Source: Candidatus Kapaibacterium sp. (GTDB taxonomy: Bacteria > Bacteroidota > Ignavibacteria > Kapaibacteriales > Kapaibacteriaceae). From it: 49,827 nucleotides of DNA. The stretch covers positions 1-49,827 of the forward strand of contig VEQR01000016.1 of assembly GCA_018883125.1 (NCBI GenBank). Reading direction: 5' to 3'. The translations under genes and the position numbers were made by a program. The notes beneath the pieces were generated by a model, which was not told where the DNA came from, ran no database searches, and worked only from the letters and a program-made list of their open reading frames with translations. Position 1 is the stretch's first letter. Each line of letters begins with the position of its first letter. Below, one piece after another: positions 1 to 6,176 of the stretch.

Positions 1-1090
1 GCGAGAAGGCAAGCTGGCCACACGCAGCGTCGATGTCGAGTCCACTCGAAGAACGAATGAACACCGTCACCCCTTCATCGCGCAGCTGCTTCAGAAACCA
101 GTCGAACTTCTGCTTTGACGTCGGACGAAGCGTGCCGGCAAAGCCCTGCGGTTGGGTAAAGTCAATGTCGTGGAATGGGATCACGTTAACCTTTGTGGGC
201 ATGCGCCGCGCCAGCTTCACGAGTCGCTTTACGTCGTCGATGGAATCGTTGATACCTTCAAACAGGATGTACTCGTACGTGATGCTCTTGCGCGTTTTGC
301 GGTAGTAATACTCGAGCGATTCGACAAGTTCTGGCAGACGATACTTTTTAGCGATCGGCATCAGCTTCTCGCGCACGTCCTGCGTTGTAGCGTGCAGCGA
401 CAGAGCCAGCTTGATGATGCGGCCCTCGTCAGCCATGCGGATGATGCCCGGAATAACACCTGCCGTTGACAGCGTTATGCGACGCGGTGCAACCATCTTC
501 GTTCGCTGATCGGTAAAGATCTCGGTAGAGCTCATCACGTTGTCGTAGTTGTTCATCGGCTCGCCCATGCCCATGAACACGATGTTCGTGATTGGCTTCT
601 CCGTGTGCTTCTGAGCTTGCAGGAACTGATCGACGATCTCACCCGACGTCAGATTGCGCGTGAGCTTCAATGATGCCGTGGCGCAGAACACACAGCCGAG
701 GTTGCATCCCACTTGTGTTGACACGCACAGGGTCAGACGCCGTGGCTTTCCGTCGGCCTCCACCATCTCGCTGGGAATCAGCACGCTCTCCACCTGACGT
801 CCATCGTAAAGCTCAAACAGGAACTTGATCGTCCCGTCCGCCGACTGCTGCTTCGTCGTGAGCCGAACAGACTCCGTTCGAAACTCCGTGGACAAACGAT
901 CGCGCAAGGCCTGCGGCAAAACCTGCATTGCGGCCGCATCGTCTGCCCGCTGGATATACAGCGCATCATACACCTGCTGTGCACGGTACTTGCGCTCCCC
1001 ATGCTCAACGAGCAACTGTTCAAGATCCGGTAAGGGGCGCCCCTTTACCTCAATGGGGCCAGCGACAACGTCGCGCTTTGCGATTGACAT
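1..1090 (-). CDS. rlmN: RlmN, 23S rRNA (adenine-C2)-methyltransferase, C-terminus cut by window edge
   Basis: Radical-SAM enzyme that methylates C2 of an adenine in 23S rRNA (A2503 in E. coli) and of A37 in some tRNAs. I translated the minus strand from the ATG at 1090; the frame is open to base 1, so the ORF track missed it. About 363 residues are visible. The radical-SAM cluster motif CNLGCVFC sits near residue 130, followed by GMGEPMNNYDNV and SLHATTQ. The last residues, near SSGLDIDAACGQLAFS, are the usual RlmN C-terminus, where the second catalytic Cys lies, so probably only some 10-20 residues are missing. The upstream region is packed with short repeats (heptamer array 22 bp from the start). 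Confidence 0.95.
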   Translation of the reverse strand, partial: MSIAKRDVVAGPIEVKGRPLPDLEQLLVEHGERKYRAQQVYDALYIQRADDAAAMQVLPQALRDRLSTEFRTESVRLTTKQQSADGTIKFLFELYDGRQVESVLIPSEMVEADGKPRRLTLCVSTQVGCNLGCVFCATASLKLTRNLTSGEIVDQFLQAQKHTEKPITNIVFMGMGEPMNNYDNVMSSTEIFTDQRTKMVAPRRITLSTAGVIPGIIRMADEGRIIKLALSLHATTQDVREKLMPIAKKYRLPELVESLEYYYRKTRKSITYEYILFEGINDSIDDVKRLVKLARRMPTKVNVIPFHDIDFTQPQGFAGTLRPTSKQKFDWFLKQLRDEGVTVFIRSSSGLDIDAACGQLAFS

Positions 1091-1111
1091 GTGACGAAAT
1101 TACGGAGGACC

Positions 1112-1165
1112 GATTACTGATGACTGATGACTGATTACTGATGACTGATGACTGATGACTGGTGA
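1112..1165. repeat. Heptanucleotide tandem repeat upstream of rlmN
   Basis: Seven consecutive 7-base units of GATTACT or GATGACT, plus a degenerate eighth, begin 22 bp upstream of the rlmN start codon. The array occupies the position where the rlmN promoter or 5' leader should be. Seen directly; any effect on expression is inference. Confidence 0.9.
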
Positions 1166-1170
1166 CATCC

Positions 1171-1225
1171 GTCATTCCCGCGAGGTCCCTCGGCCCCTTC
1201 ACTGCGTTCGGGGCCTCGGGATGAC
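1171..1225. repeat. Imperfect REP-like inverted repeat (GTCATTCCCG...CGGGATGAC)
   Basis: Outer arms GTCATTCCCG and CGGGATGAC enclose inner arms GGCCCC and GGGGCC around a 12-base loop. This resembles the dispersed extragenic hairpins that read GTCATCCCGAG in many genomes. It forms the first module of the repeat-dense spacer between rlmN and blh. The pairing is imperfect. Confidence 0.6.
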
Positions 1226-1310
1226 GCCATGATGCGTCGTTAGAGGGAATAATCACACAGACAGCGCAAGCGGGGATAGTGCACGTAGGCTCGGGAGTAG
1301 CGGTTGACCT

Positions 1311-1336
1311 GTAGGGGCGAGACGCAGTCTCGCCCG
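1311..1336. repeat. 26-base inverted-repeat arm (left)
   Basis: This arm is the perfect reverse complement of 1520-1545, and the pair encloses the ATTCCC palindrome cluster. The core GGGCGAGAC-GCA-GTCTCGCCC is itself a hairpin. A further copy in the right-arm orientation lies at 4881-4906. Confidence 0.9.
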
Positions 1337-1347
1337 CGGGCTAAGTC

Positions 1348-1469
1348 ATTCCCGCGAACGCGGGAATCCATTCCCGTCATTCCCGCGAACGCGGGAATCC
1401 ATTCCCGTCATTCCCGTCATTCCCGCGAACGCGGGAATCCATTCCCGTCATTCCCGCGAACGCGGGAAT
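1348..1469. repeat. Cluster of four identical 20-base ATTCCC palindromes (dRS3-like)
   Basis: ATTCCCGCGAACGCGGGAAT occurs without mismatch at 1348-1367, 1379-1398, 1419-1438 and 1450-1469, separated by short CCATTCCCGTC-type linkers. The form ATTCCC-N8-GGGAAT is the same as the neisserial dRS3 repeat; that similarity of form does not show shared descent. Spacing is 31, 40 and 31 bases. Confidence 0.9.
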
Positions 1470-1488
1470 CCATCGAGGTTGCGCATGG

Positions 1489-1508
1489 ATCCCCGCTTTC
1501 GCGGGGAT
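1489..1508. repeat. Related palindrome ATCCCCGCTTTCGCGGGGAT
   Basis: A 20-base hairpin with the same architecture as the ATTCCC units but a CCCC/GGGG core and TTTC loop. An identical copy occurs at 4850-4869 in the second repeat locus, in the same context. Confidence 0.85.
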
Positions 1509-1519
1509 GACGATGCGTT

Positions 1520-1545
1520 CGGGCGAGACTGCGTCTCGCCCCTAC
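1520..1545. repeat. 26-base inverted-repeat arm (right)
   Basis: Perfect reverse complement of 1311-1336 and identical to 4881-4906. Directly followed by the octamer array that ends in blh. Confidence 0.9.
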
Positions 1546-1553
1546 AAGTCCGT

Positions 1554-1625
1554 CCGTAATTCCGTAATTCCGTAATTCCGTAATTCAGTAATTCCGTCAT
1601 TCCGTAATTCCGTAACTCAGTACCT
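1554..1625. repeat. Octamer tandem array (CCGTAATT)n running into blh 3' end
   Basis: Nine consecutive 8-base units, mostly CCGTAATT with variants CAGTAATT, CCGTCATT, CCGTAACT and CAGTACCT. The last units supply the stop codon and final codons of blh on the minus strand. The same array type ends the FAD oxidase gene at 4954. Confidence 0.85.
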
Positions 1626-2474
1626 CACCTTATACACCCGATGGAACAGTACGCTGTGCGGAAGTGTAAGGGCACTAAGGGCAACAAAGAGAGCTACCAT
1701 CATCGATGTGTTGGGCAGCAGTAAAGCGGCAAGACCAATGCCGGCATAGGAAACAAGGGAAAGGGGCAAAGCGGCACGGATCAGTTCGCCCCATGACCAT
1801 AGGACGCGTCCGCCGAGGTGGTGACGCAGGTCGTTCATGCTCGTATAGGCGTGGACGAACGTGAAGTACCAGGTGAACGCCAATAGCGAGTTCACGCTAA
1901 AGGCAAGGGCTACGATGATCGCGCTGCGGATCAGACGATAGCGGATGCCGGGATGCACAATCATTGATGGTAGTATGATCACGATCACAGCGGCAACATT
2001 GCGCCAGGAGTCGAGTGCTGTGAAAGTGGACAGGCTGAGGGGTTGACGAAGAAGCTCCTCGATAATCGACTTGACCGACGGATCTCGTGGGTCGACCATG
2101 AGAATCAGAACCGCAAGACCATACATCAATGCCCGTATCGTGTGAAGTCTGCCCACATTCGGCACGTCACAGTCGCCAAAGTGCCACGCGGAATTCAGGA
2201 GAAACAGCACAAGCATTATGTTGGGGGCAAACCACCAGACGGACAACACAAGCCCCAAGGCACCTATGTAGCGGAGCAAGTCGGCGTTGCGCCGGCCCCC
2301 TGATATCCCCATCATGTGATGGTCAACAGCACCGTGCGGAATTCCGAATAAGGCAATGGCCAATCCAAGAACAAGTGGAGAATCCGACAGGCCCGCTCCC
2401 TGAAACAGCAGTGCGAGCACTGCACTCACCACAGCGATCAGCGTCTGACGATGGCCCGTAGAAACGGTAGCCAT
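1617..2474 (-). CDS. blh: Brp/Blh family beta-carotene 15,15'-dioxygenase
   Basis: Integral membrane enzyme that splits beta-carotene into two retinals, the rhodopsin chromophore. The family signature is plain: GIPHGAVDHH near residue 45, SAWHFGDCD near 95, a HAYTSMNDLRHHLG segment and a C-terminal TLPHSVLFHR; these His and Asp residues are the likely iron ligands. Hydrophobic segments run throughout. The ORF track starts at a TTG at 2486; I prefer the ATG at 2474, because GGAGGT stands 4 bases before it. That gives 285 residues. The start lies inside the 3' end of crtY (37-base overlap), so the two are almost certainly co-transcribed and translationally coupled. The C-terminal codons fall in the octamer repeat array. 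Confidence 0.93.
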   Translation of the reverse strand: MATVSTGHRQTLIAVVSAVLALLFQGAGLSDSPLVLGLAIALFGIPHGAVDHHMMGISGGRRNADLLRYIGALGLVLSVWWFAPNIMLVLFLLNSAWHFGDCDVPNVGRLHTIRALMYGLAVLILMVDPRDPSVKSIIEELLRQPLSLSTFTALDSWRNVAAVIVIILPSMIVHPGIRYRLIRSAIIVALAFSVNSLLAFTWYFTFVHAYTSMNDLRHHLGGRVLWSWGELIRAALPLSLVSYAGIGLAALLLPNTSMMVALFVALSALTLPHSVLFHRVYKVRY

Positions 2475-3562
2475 GGTAACCTCCAAAATATCAGGATCTC
2501 TTCCTTCAGGTCTGTTTGCTCATCAAGAAACCGCAGGATACGTTCTATCGGATTTCGTTTGAAGAGCGTCCACAATATTCCTGGCACCTCGGCCGGTTCA
2601 TCGCGAATGATCCTCAGCAACAACCGATCATACCAGTCGAATCGAGCATGAGCTCGAGCAGGGGGCTTGAATTCACCCGTTCTCTGATAGTGCTGCATGA
2701 TCTTCTCGGCATCTCGCAGGCAACGGGCCACAGTGTACCCGGTTGTGGGCTTGGTGAGTCCGCCAGCCACTCCTATGGCGATCCATGACCGACCACGTTG
2801 GCGCAATGGTATCCGGTCGCACATGGCAATGGATCCTGTTTCGGTAGTGGAAATCCGGTAGTCGTTGATACCCATCACATCGCGGAGGTACGACGTAAGA
2901 CGCGCCTCGTAGTGATCTTTCTGCCATGTGGACTCAGAGAACACCGTACACTCAACCAATGCCTCTGTCGGTCCGTATGGAAGGACATAGACGAAGCACA
3001 CTCCGTCGGACTGGTCCACACGAAAGTCCATCATAGTGGCAACATCCGGTTCGAACATCGGCTCGTCGGTGAGAACCCTCCAGCCATGGAAGTGCTGTAG
3101 AAGGGAAATGCTAGCCGGACGCACATCTCGATCGTCATGTCGACTATCAAACGATACCGTGCTGGAAGCATCCGGATTGTTCACCTCGCCGATCTGTCTC
3201 TCCACATCAATCGTCGCGTCAACCAAAGCTCTGATGGAGGCAGCCGTGTATTGGCTGTATCGCATCCTGTCCATGCGTCTGACAATTGTTTCATCGCCGA
3301 ACCCGAAACGAAGTGTGGCCCACTGGGCAACTACGGCGTCGTGGATCAGGGAAGCAGGCTCTCCCCACACACAGAGCGTCCTGACGGGTACCTCATCAGT
3401 ACGATCGCGCATTAGCACATGAACATTCTCCTTGCCGAGCATTTCGCTTGCAACAAGGGAATATAGGTGGGCCCCAACGCCCCCTCCCATGAAGAACAAA
3501 GATGTCCGTTTTGCCATCGGGAAGAAACATAGTCCACTGAAACCGAAATCGATTCGAAACAT
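2438..3562 (-). CDS. crtY: Lycopene beta-cyclase, CrtY type
   Basis: FAD/NAD(P)-dependent cyclase that turns lycopene into beta-carotene, the substrate for the Blh encoded next. Family motifs: LLQHFHGWRV, MDFR, FVYVLPYGPTEALVE and GGLTKPTTGYT in the second half, and a C-terminal RFLDEQTDLKEE. Length 374 residues from the ATG at 3562, usual for CrtY; an internal ATG (MAKRTS) at 3517 is a possible later start. Odd: the N-terminal dinucleotide-binding loop reads GGGVGAHLY, where the family normally has GGGxAGLSL, and the adjacent frame reads KTDIFVL just before it, so a one-base indel in this G-rich stretch is possible. Operon with blh, divergent from the rhodopsin. Confidence 0.9.
   Translation of the reverse strand: MFRIDFGFSGLCFFPMAKRTSLFFMGGGVGAHLYSLVASEMLGKENVHVLMRDRTDEVPVRTLCVWGEPASLIHDAVVAQWATLRFGFGDETIVRRMDRMRYSQYTAASIRALVDATIDVERQIGEVNNPDASSTVSFDSRHDDRDVRPASISLLQHFHGWRVLTDEPMFEPDVATMMDFRVDQSDGVCFVYVLPYGPTEALVECTVFSESTWQKDHYEARLTSYLRDVMGINDYRISTTETGSIAMCDRIPLRQRGRSWIAIGVAGGLTKPTTGYTVARCLRDAEKIMQHYQRTGEFKPPARAHARFDWYDRLLLRIIRDEPAEVPGILWTLFKRNPIERILRFLDEQTDLKEEILIFWRLPWLPFLRAIVRR
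2479..2484 (-). promoter_or_regulatory. Shine-Dalgarno GGAGGT for blh
   Basis: GGAGGT on the minus strand, 4 bases before the ATG at 2474 and inside the crtY reading frame. It decides the blh start over the upstream TTG. Confidence 0.75.
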
Positions 3563-3849
3563 TCACGGACCTTATCAACAATCTTAATACGTGGCTGTTG
3601 TTTCTACGTATTATATGGCTGTTGTACATACATGTGGATAACTGTAAGGTTTTATCAATACCGAAAACGTAAATAATGAAATAAGTTATTCCGATTGGGA
3701 ACTCCGATAACTGTCTGCACGGTTGTCTTCCTTGTCGACGCTTCGTCCGGTTGCTTCACTCAGAGCGTTCATGAACGCGATGTGCGAAACACACGAACAA
3801 TGTGCCGATCAACGGCGTTTCATTTGTGGTCACTTTGAGGAGTTCTTCG
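3563..3849. promoter_or_regulatory. Divergent control region between crtY-blh and the rhodopsin gene
   Basis: An AT-rich block (about 3580-3700) without a convincing ORF. On the minus strand a perfect TATAAT lies at 3615-3610, about 48 bases before the crtY ATG, without an obvious TTGACA partner. The 10-mer TGGCTGTTGT occurs twice in direct orientation (3592-3601 and 3616-3625), 24 bases apart, and a TGTACA palindrome lies at 3623-3628. These are candidate regulator sites between two functionally linked operons; no regulator is identifiable. Confidence 0.5.
3837..3842 (+). promoter_or_regulatory. Shine-Dalgarno GAGGAG for the rhodopsin gene
   Basis: GAGGAG stands 7 bases before the ATG at 3850. 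It selects this start over the track's upstream ATG at 3802 and gives a protein that begins directly with a signal peptide. Confidence 0.75.
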
Positions 3850-4623
3850 ATGACCAAATCTCTACGCGTTGCCCTTTGGGCTGCGGTCCTATCATGCTTG
3901 GGTGCAAACACGGCCCTTGCTGCTAACGGTGTTCTGAATCCGGGCGACTATATCGGATTCACGTTCTTTACCGGGTACATGGCGATGTTCGCCGCCTCGG
4001 TATTCTTCTTCTTTGAACGCGGCCGTGTCGCCGATAAGTGGAAGACGTCTCTGCTGATCTCGGGCCTGATCACGATGATCGCTGCCGTGCACTACTTCTA
4101 TATGCGCGGTGTGTGGCTCGACACTGGTACGTCTCCGACGCAGTTCCGGTATATCGACTGGACGCTGACCGTTCCGCTGATGTGCGTTGAGTTCTACATG
4201 CTCCTCCGTCCAGCAGGCGCATCATCGGCTATGATGTGGCGTTTGATCGCCTCGTCCGTTCTGATGCTTGTTGCCGGTTATATGGGCGAAGCCGTGCAAC
4301 CACAGAGCAATGTCATGTGGGGCGTCATCTCCACGATCGGTTGGGCTGGAATCATCTATGAGATCTTCATGGGCGAAGGCAAGAAGGTAGCTGCTGCTTC
4401 CGGCAATGCCGTCATTCAGTCAGCCTTCAAGCAACTGAGTATGTTCGCTCTCATCGGTTGGGCGATCTATCCGATCGGTTACATGCTTCTGCCGGGCAAT
4501 CTGCTTTCAGGCATGGGCATCCCACCATCAAACATGGACCTGATCTACAACATCGGTGACGCCGTCAACAAGATCGGCTTCGGTCTGGTCGTGTACGCCA
4601 TGGCGATCAAGGACACCAAGTAA
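3850..4623 (+). CDS. Light-driven proton-pumping rhodopsin (proteorhodopsin/xanthorhodopsin type)
   Basis: Seven-helix retinal protein of 257 residues, predicted to pump protons out of the cell. The N-terminus is a signal peptide ending ...NTALA, as in proteorhodopsins. Helix C reads RYIDWTLTVPLMCVEFY: Asp103 (acceptor), Thr107 and Glu114 (donor) form the DTE proton-pump set. Met111 sits at the spectral-tuning position; Met there goes with green absorption in flavobacterial pumps. His81 in AVHYFYMRG is the conserved partner of the acceptor Asp. Lys241 in DAVNKIGFG is the Schiff-base lysine. Gly158 in MWGVIST aligns with Trp138 of bacteriorhodopsin and Gly156 of xanthorhodopsin, the fenestration that allows a carotenoid antenna. 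A terminator follows; crtY-blh is divergent. Colour and antenna binding are inference from residues. Confidence 0.96.
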   Translation: MTKSLRVALWAAVLSCLGANTALAANGVLNPGDYIGFTFFTGYMAMFAASVFFFFERGRVADKWKTSLLISGLITMIAAVHYFYMRGVWLDTGTSPTQFRYIDWTLTVPLMCVEFYMLLRPAGASSAMMWRLIASSVLMLVAGYMGEAVQPQSNVMWGVISTIGWAGIIYEIFMGEGKKVAAASGNAVIQSAFKQLSMFALIGWAIYPIGYMLLPGNLLSGMGIPPSNMDLIYNIGDAVNKIGFGLVVYAMAIKDTK

Positions 4624-4648
4624 GACCTTACCCGCAGCTTTATGGTGG

Positions 4649-4682
4649 AAAAGGGGCCAGGCATTATGCTTCGCCCCTTTTT
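4649..4682 (+). terminator. Rho-independent terminator after the rhodopsin gene
   Basis: Stem AAAAGGGGC / GCCCCTTTT with a 15-base loop, followed by a T-rich tail, 25 bases after the rhodopsin stop. The stem also contains the over-represented AAGGGGC word in both orientations. Confidence 0.8.
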
Positions 4683-4810
4683 GCTTTTTCGTGGGTTGCA
4701 TTCGTCGCCTACTTCGCAATGATGGGAATCGCACGGTTCCCTCTACCCCGGGCCAAGGCCCGGGACTATTACTTTCGCTCTAGGGGTTTCAGCGGGAATC
4801 CATACCCGTC

Positions 4811-4921
4811 ATTCCCGCGAACGCGGGTATCCATCGAGGTTGCGCATGGATCCCCGCTTTCGCGGGGATGACGGCGCCTTCGGGCGAGACTGCGTCTCGC
4901 CCCTACAAGTCCTTCCGTCAT
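4811..4921. repeat. Composite repeat, copy 2 (right flank of rhodopsin cassette)
   Basis: Near-identical direct copy of 1450-1560. Differences include A to T in the first palindrome and a few changes in the segment before the GGGCGAGAC arm. Unlike locus 1, only one ATTCCC-type unit is complete here and the left 26-base arm is missing. Confidence 0.9.
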
Positions 4922-4978
4922 ATCGTACCTCCGTCATTCCGTCCTTCCGTAATTCAGTAATTCAGTAATTCAGTAACT
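4915..4978. repeat. Octamer tandem array running into the FAD oxidase 3' end
   Basis: Eight 8-base units (CCGTCATT, CCGTAATT, CAGTAATT, CAGTAACT and variants), the same family as 1554-1625. The array encodes the last eight residues (VTELLNY preceded by R) and the stop of the minus-strand oxidase. Confidence 0.85.
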
Positions 4979-6087
4979 CTCTTCGCAATGCTACTGCTGA
5001 GAGCCACACCCATCCCGTTGCAGCCAAAGGCAACGATCACATGTGGACTCACACGATCGATGATCGGCTGCTTGGTTGGCGAAAAGGCCATCGTACCAGA
5101 CCAACGATGATCGATGCGAAGATCCGTGTGTGAGGGGGCGATGACATCTCGTAGGAGAGTTTCCAATGCCTCTTGAATCTGCTGCGACACATCATGCGAG
5201 GTCGTCTGCTCTGCGTTGAAGTCGAGGTTGCGGGCACCACCGAGTAGAATGCGATTTCCTACGGGACGGAAATAGACGTAGCCCTCATCAAAGTGATACG
5301 ATCCCGTTAGCGGCATCGATGGGACCGGCTCCGTTACGATGATCTGTCCGCGTGCCGGGATGATGGCTGAGGCAGCATGGTCATGAACGAGCTCCGGGAT
5401 CCATGCATTGGTTGCCACAACAACACTTCCGGCGCGAATGCAGACGTCCTCCGTGCCGACTCGTGCATAGACGCTCGCAGTGCCTGCCCCTTCATTGATC
5501 GACACAACATGAACACCCGTTCGAATCATCACGCCGCGGTGCTGAGCAATGCCCCAGAGAACATCAAGGAGTTTACCGGAGTCAAGTGTTCCTTCGACTG
5601 GACTCGACACAAGATGTTGAACGGAAGGGGCGAATCCGAATGGGGCAATCCACGCATCATGACGTTCAAACGTAGCCAGCCCCGTTACGGGTTGCAGCAG
5701 TTCGTTGATCTCATCTATTCGCTGTAGTGCCGGATGCTCGTCAAGGAAGATCTCATGTCCACCCTGGCGCGTAAAACCAACGTCGTGTCCCTCGCATGTA
5801 GAGAGCAGTCCTGCCAGCCCTTCACTCCGCATTTGGACGATCTCAACCGCACGATCGGGTCCGTGCAGATCAACATCCACGGCCACTTCGCTTACCGAGC
5901 CGATGCATGCAAAGCCTGCATTACGGGTTGAAGCGCCAGTTGGCATATATCCCCGTTCGAGCAGAAGCACTCTGTCGCGCGGACGTTGCGCCGCATGCGC
6001 TATGGCTGTCTGAACACCCACAAGTCCGGCACCAACGATGACCACGTCGGCCTCTAACCAGGTTTGAGCTTCCCAAAACGAGCGCAT
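4954..6087 (-). CDS. FAD-dependent oxidoreductase, DAO / gamma-glutamylputrescine oxidase-like
   Basis: Flavoenzyme of the D-amino-acid-oxidase superfamily, which oxidises amines or amino acids. From the ATG at 6087 it has 377 residues and starts MRSFWEAQTWLEADVVIVG, placing the GAGLVG FAD-binding motif about 20 residues in, as usual; the longer track ORF would overlap the divergent sigma-factor region. STRNAGFACIG and the C-terminal GTMAFSPTKQPIID with FGCNGMGVALSS are typical of the PuuB-like branch. Substrate cannot be told. The C-terminal codons lie in the octamer repeat, so the natural C-terminus may have been altered by the repeat. Confidence 0.85.
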   Translation of the reverse strand: MRSFWEAQTWLEADVVIVGAGLVGVQTAIAHAAQRPRDRVLLLERGYMPTGASTRNAGFACIGSVSEVAVDVDLHGPDRAVEIVQMRSEGLAGLLSTCEGHDVGFTRQGGHEIFLDEHPALQRIDEINELLQPVTGLATFERHDAWIAPFGFAPSVQHLVSSPVEGTLDSGKLLDVLWGIAQHRGVMIRTGVHVVSINEGAGTASVYARVGTEDVCIRAGSVVVATNAWIPELVHDHAASAIIPARGQIIVTEPVPSMPLTGSYHFDEGYVYFRPVGNRILLGGARNLDFNAEQTTSHDVSQQIQEALETLLRDVIAPSHTDLRIDHRWSGTMAFSPTKQPIIDRVSPHVIVAFGCNGMGVALSSSIAKRVTELLNY

Positions 6088-6176
6088 CGACAAATCTACG
6101 GTGTAACCAGAGGCCCCTGTTGCGGTATCTTGTCTCGGTACAACCACGAATGACGCCGTTTCCCATGCACGCCTTG

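Larger units (their letters stand above)
1450..1560. repeat. Composite repeat, copy 1 (left flank of rhodopsin cassette)
   Basis: About 110 bases that reappear at a constant offset of 3361 bases at 4811-4921 with only a handful of mismatches. Modules in order: an ATTCCC palindrome, CCATCGAGGTTGCGCATGG, the ATCCCC palindrome, and the GGGCGAGAC palindromic arm. The two copies are in direct orientation and bracket the retinal/rhodopsin genes. Confidence 0.9.
1091..1616. other. Repeat-dense spacer without genes
   Basis: The 526-base interval between the rlmN start and the blh stop holds no convincing coding sequence. The 68-residue ORF at 1304-1510 merely translates the ATTCCC repeats. Order: heptamer array, REP-like hairpin, about 85 bases of unique sequence, a 26-base palindromic arm, four ATTCCC palindromes, a related ATCCCC palindrome, the second 26-base arm, and an octamer array that runs into the blh stop. 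Confidence 0.85.
4624..4953. other. Gene-free spacer with terminator and second repeat locus
   Basis: Between the convergent rhodopsin and FAD-oxidase genes. It holds the rhodopsin terminator, a CCCGGGCC-AA-GGCCCGGG palindrome at 4747-4764, the second copy of the composite repeat (4811-4921) and the start of an octamer array. I see no gene here. Confidence 0.85.

Noticed and set aside
1348-1469. CRISPR array in the ATTCCC repeats
   Set aside because: The repeat-to-repeat linkers are 11-20 bases, are themselves repetitive (CCATTCCCGTC) and no cas gene is near; these are palindromic extragenic repeats.
3600-3640. CarH/LitR light-regulator operator (TGTACA)
   Set aside because: A single TGTACA is present, but the 11-base-spaced direct repeats expected for CarH-type binding are not seen.
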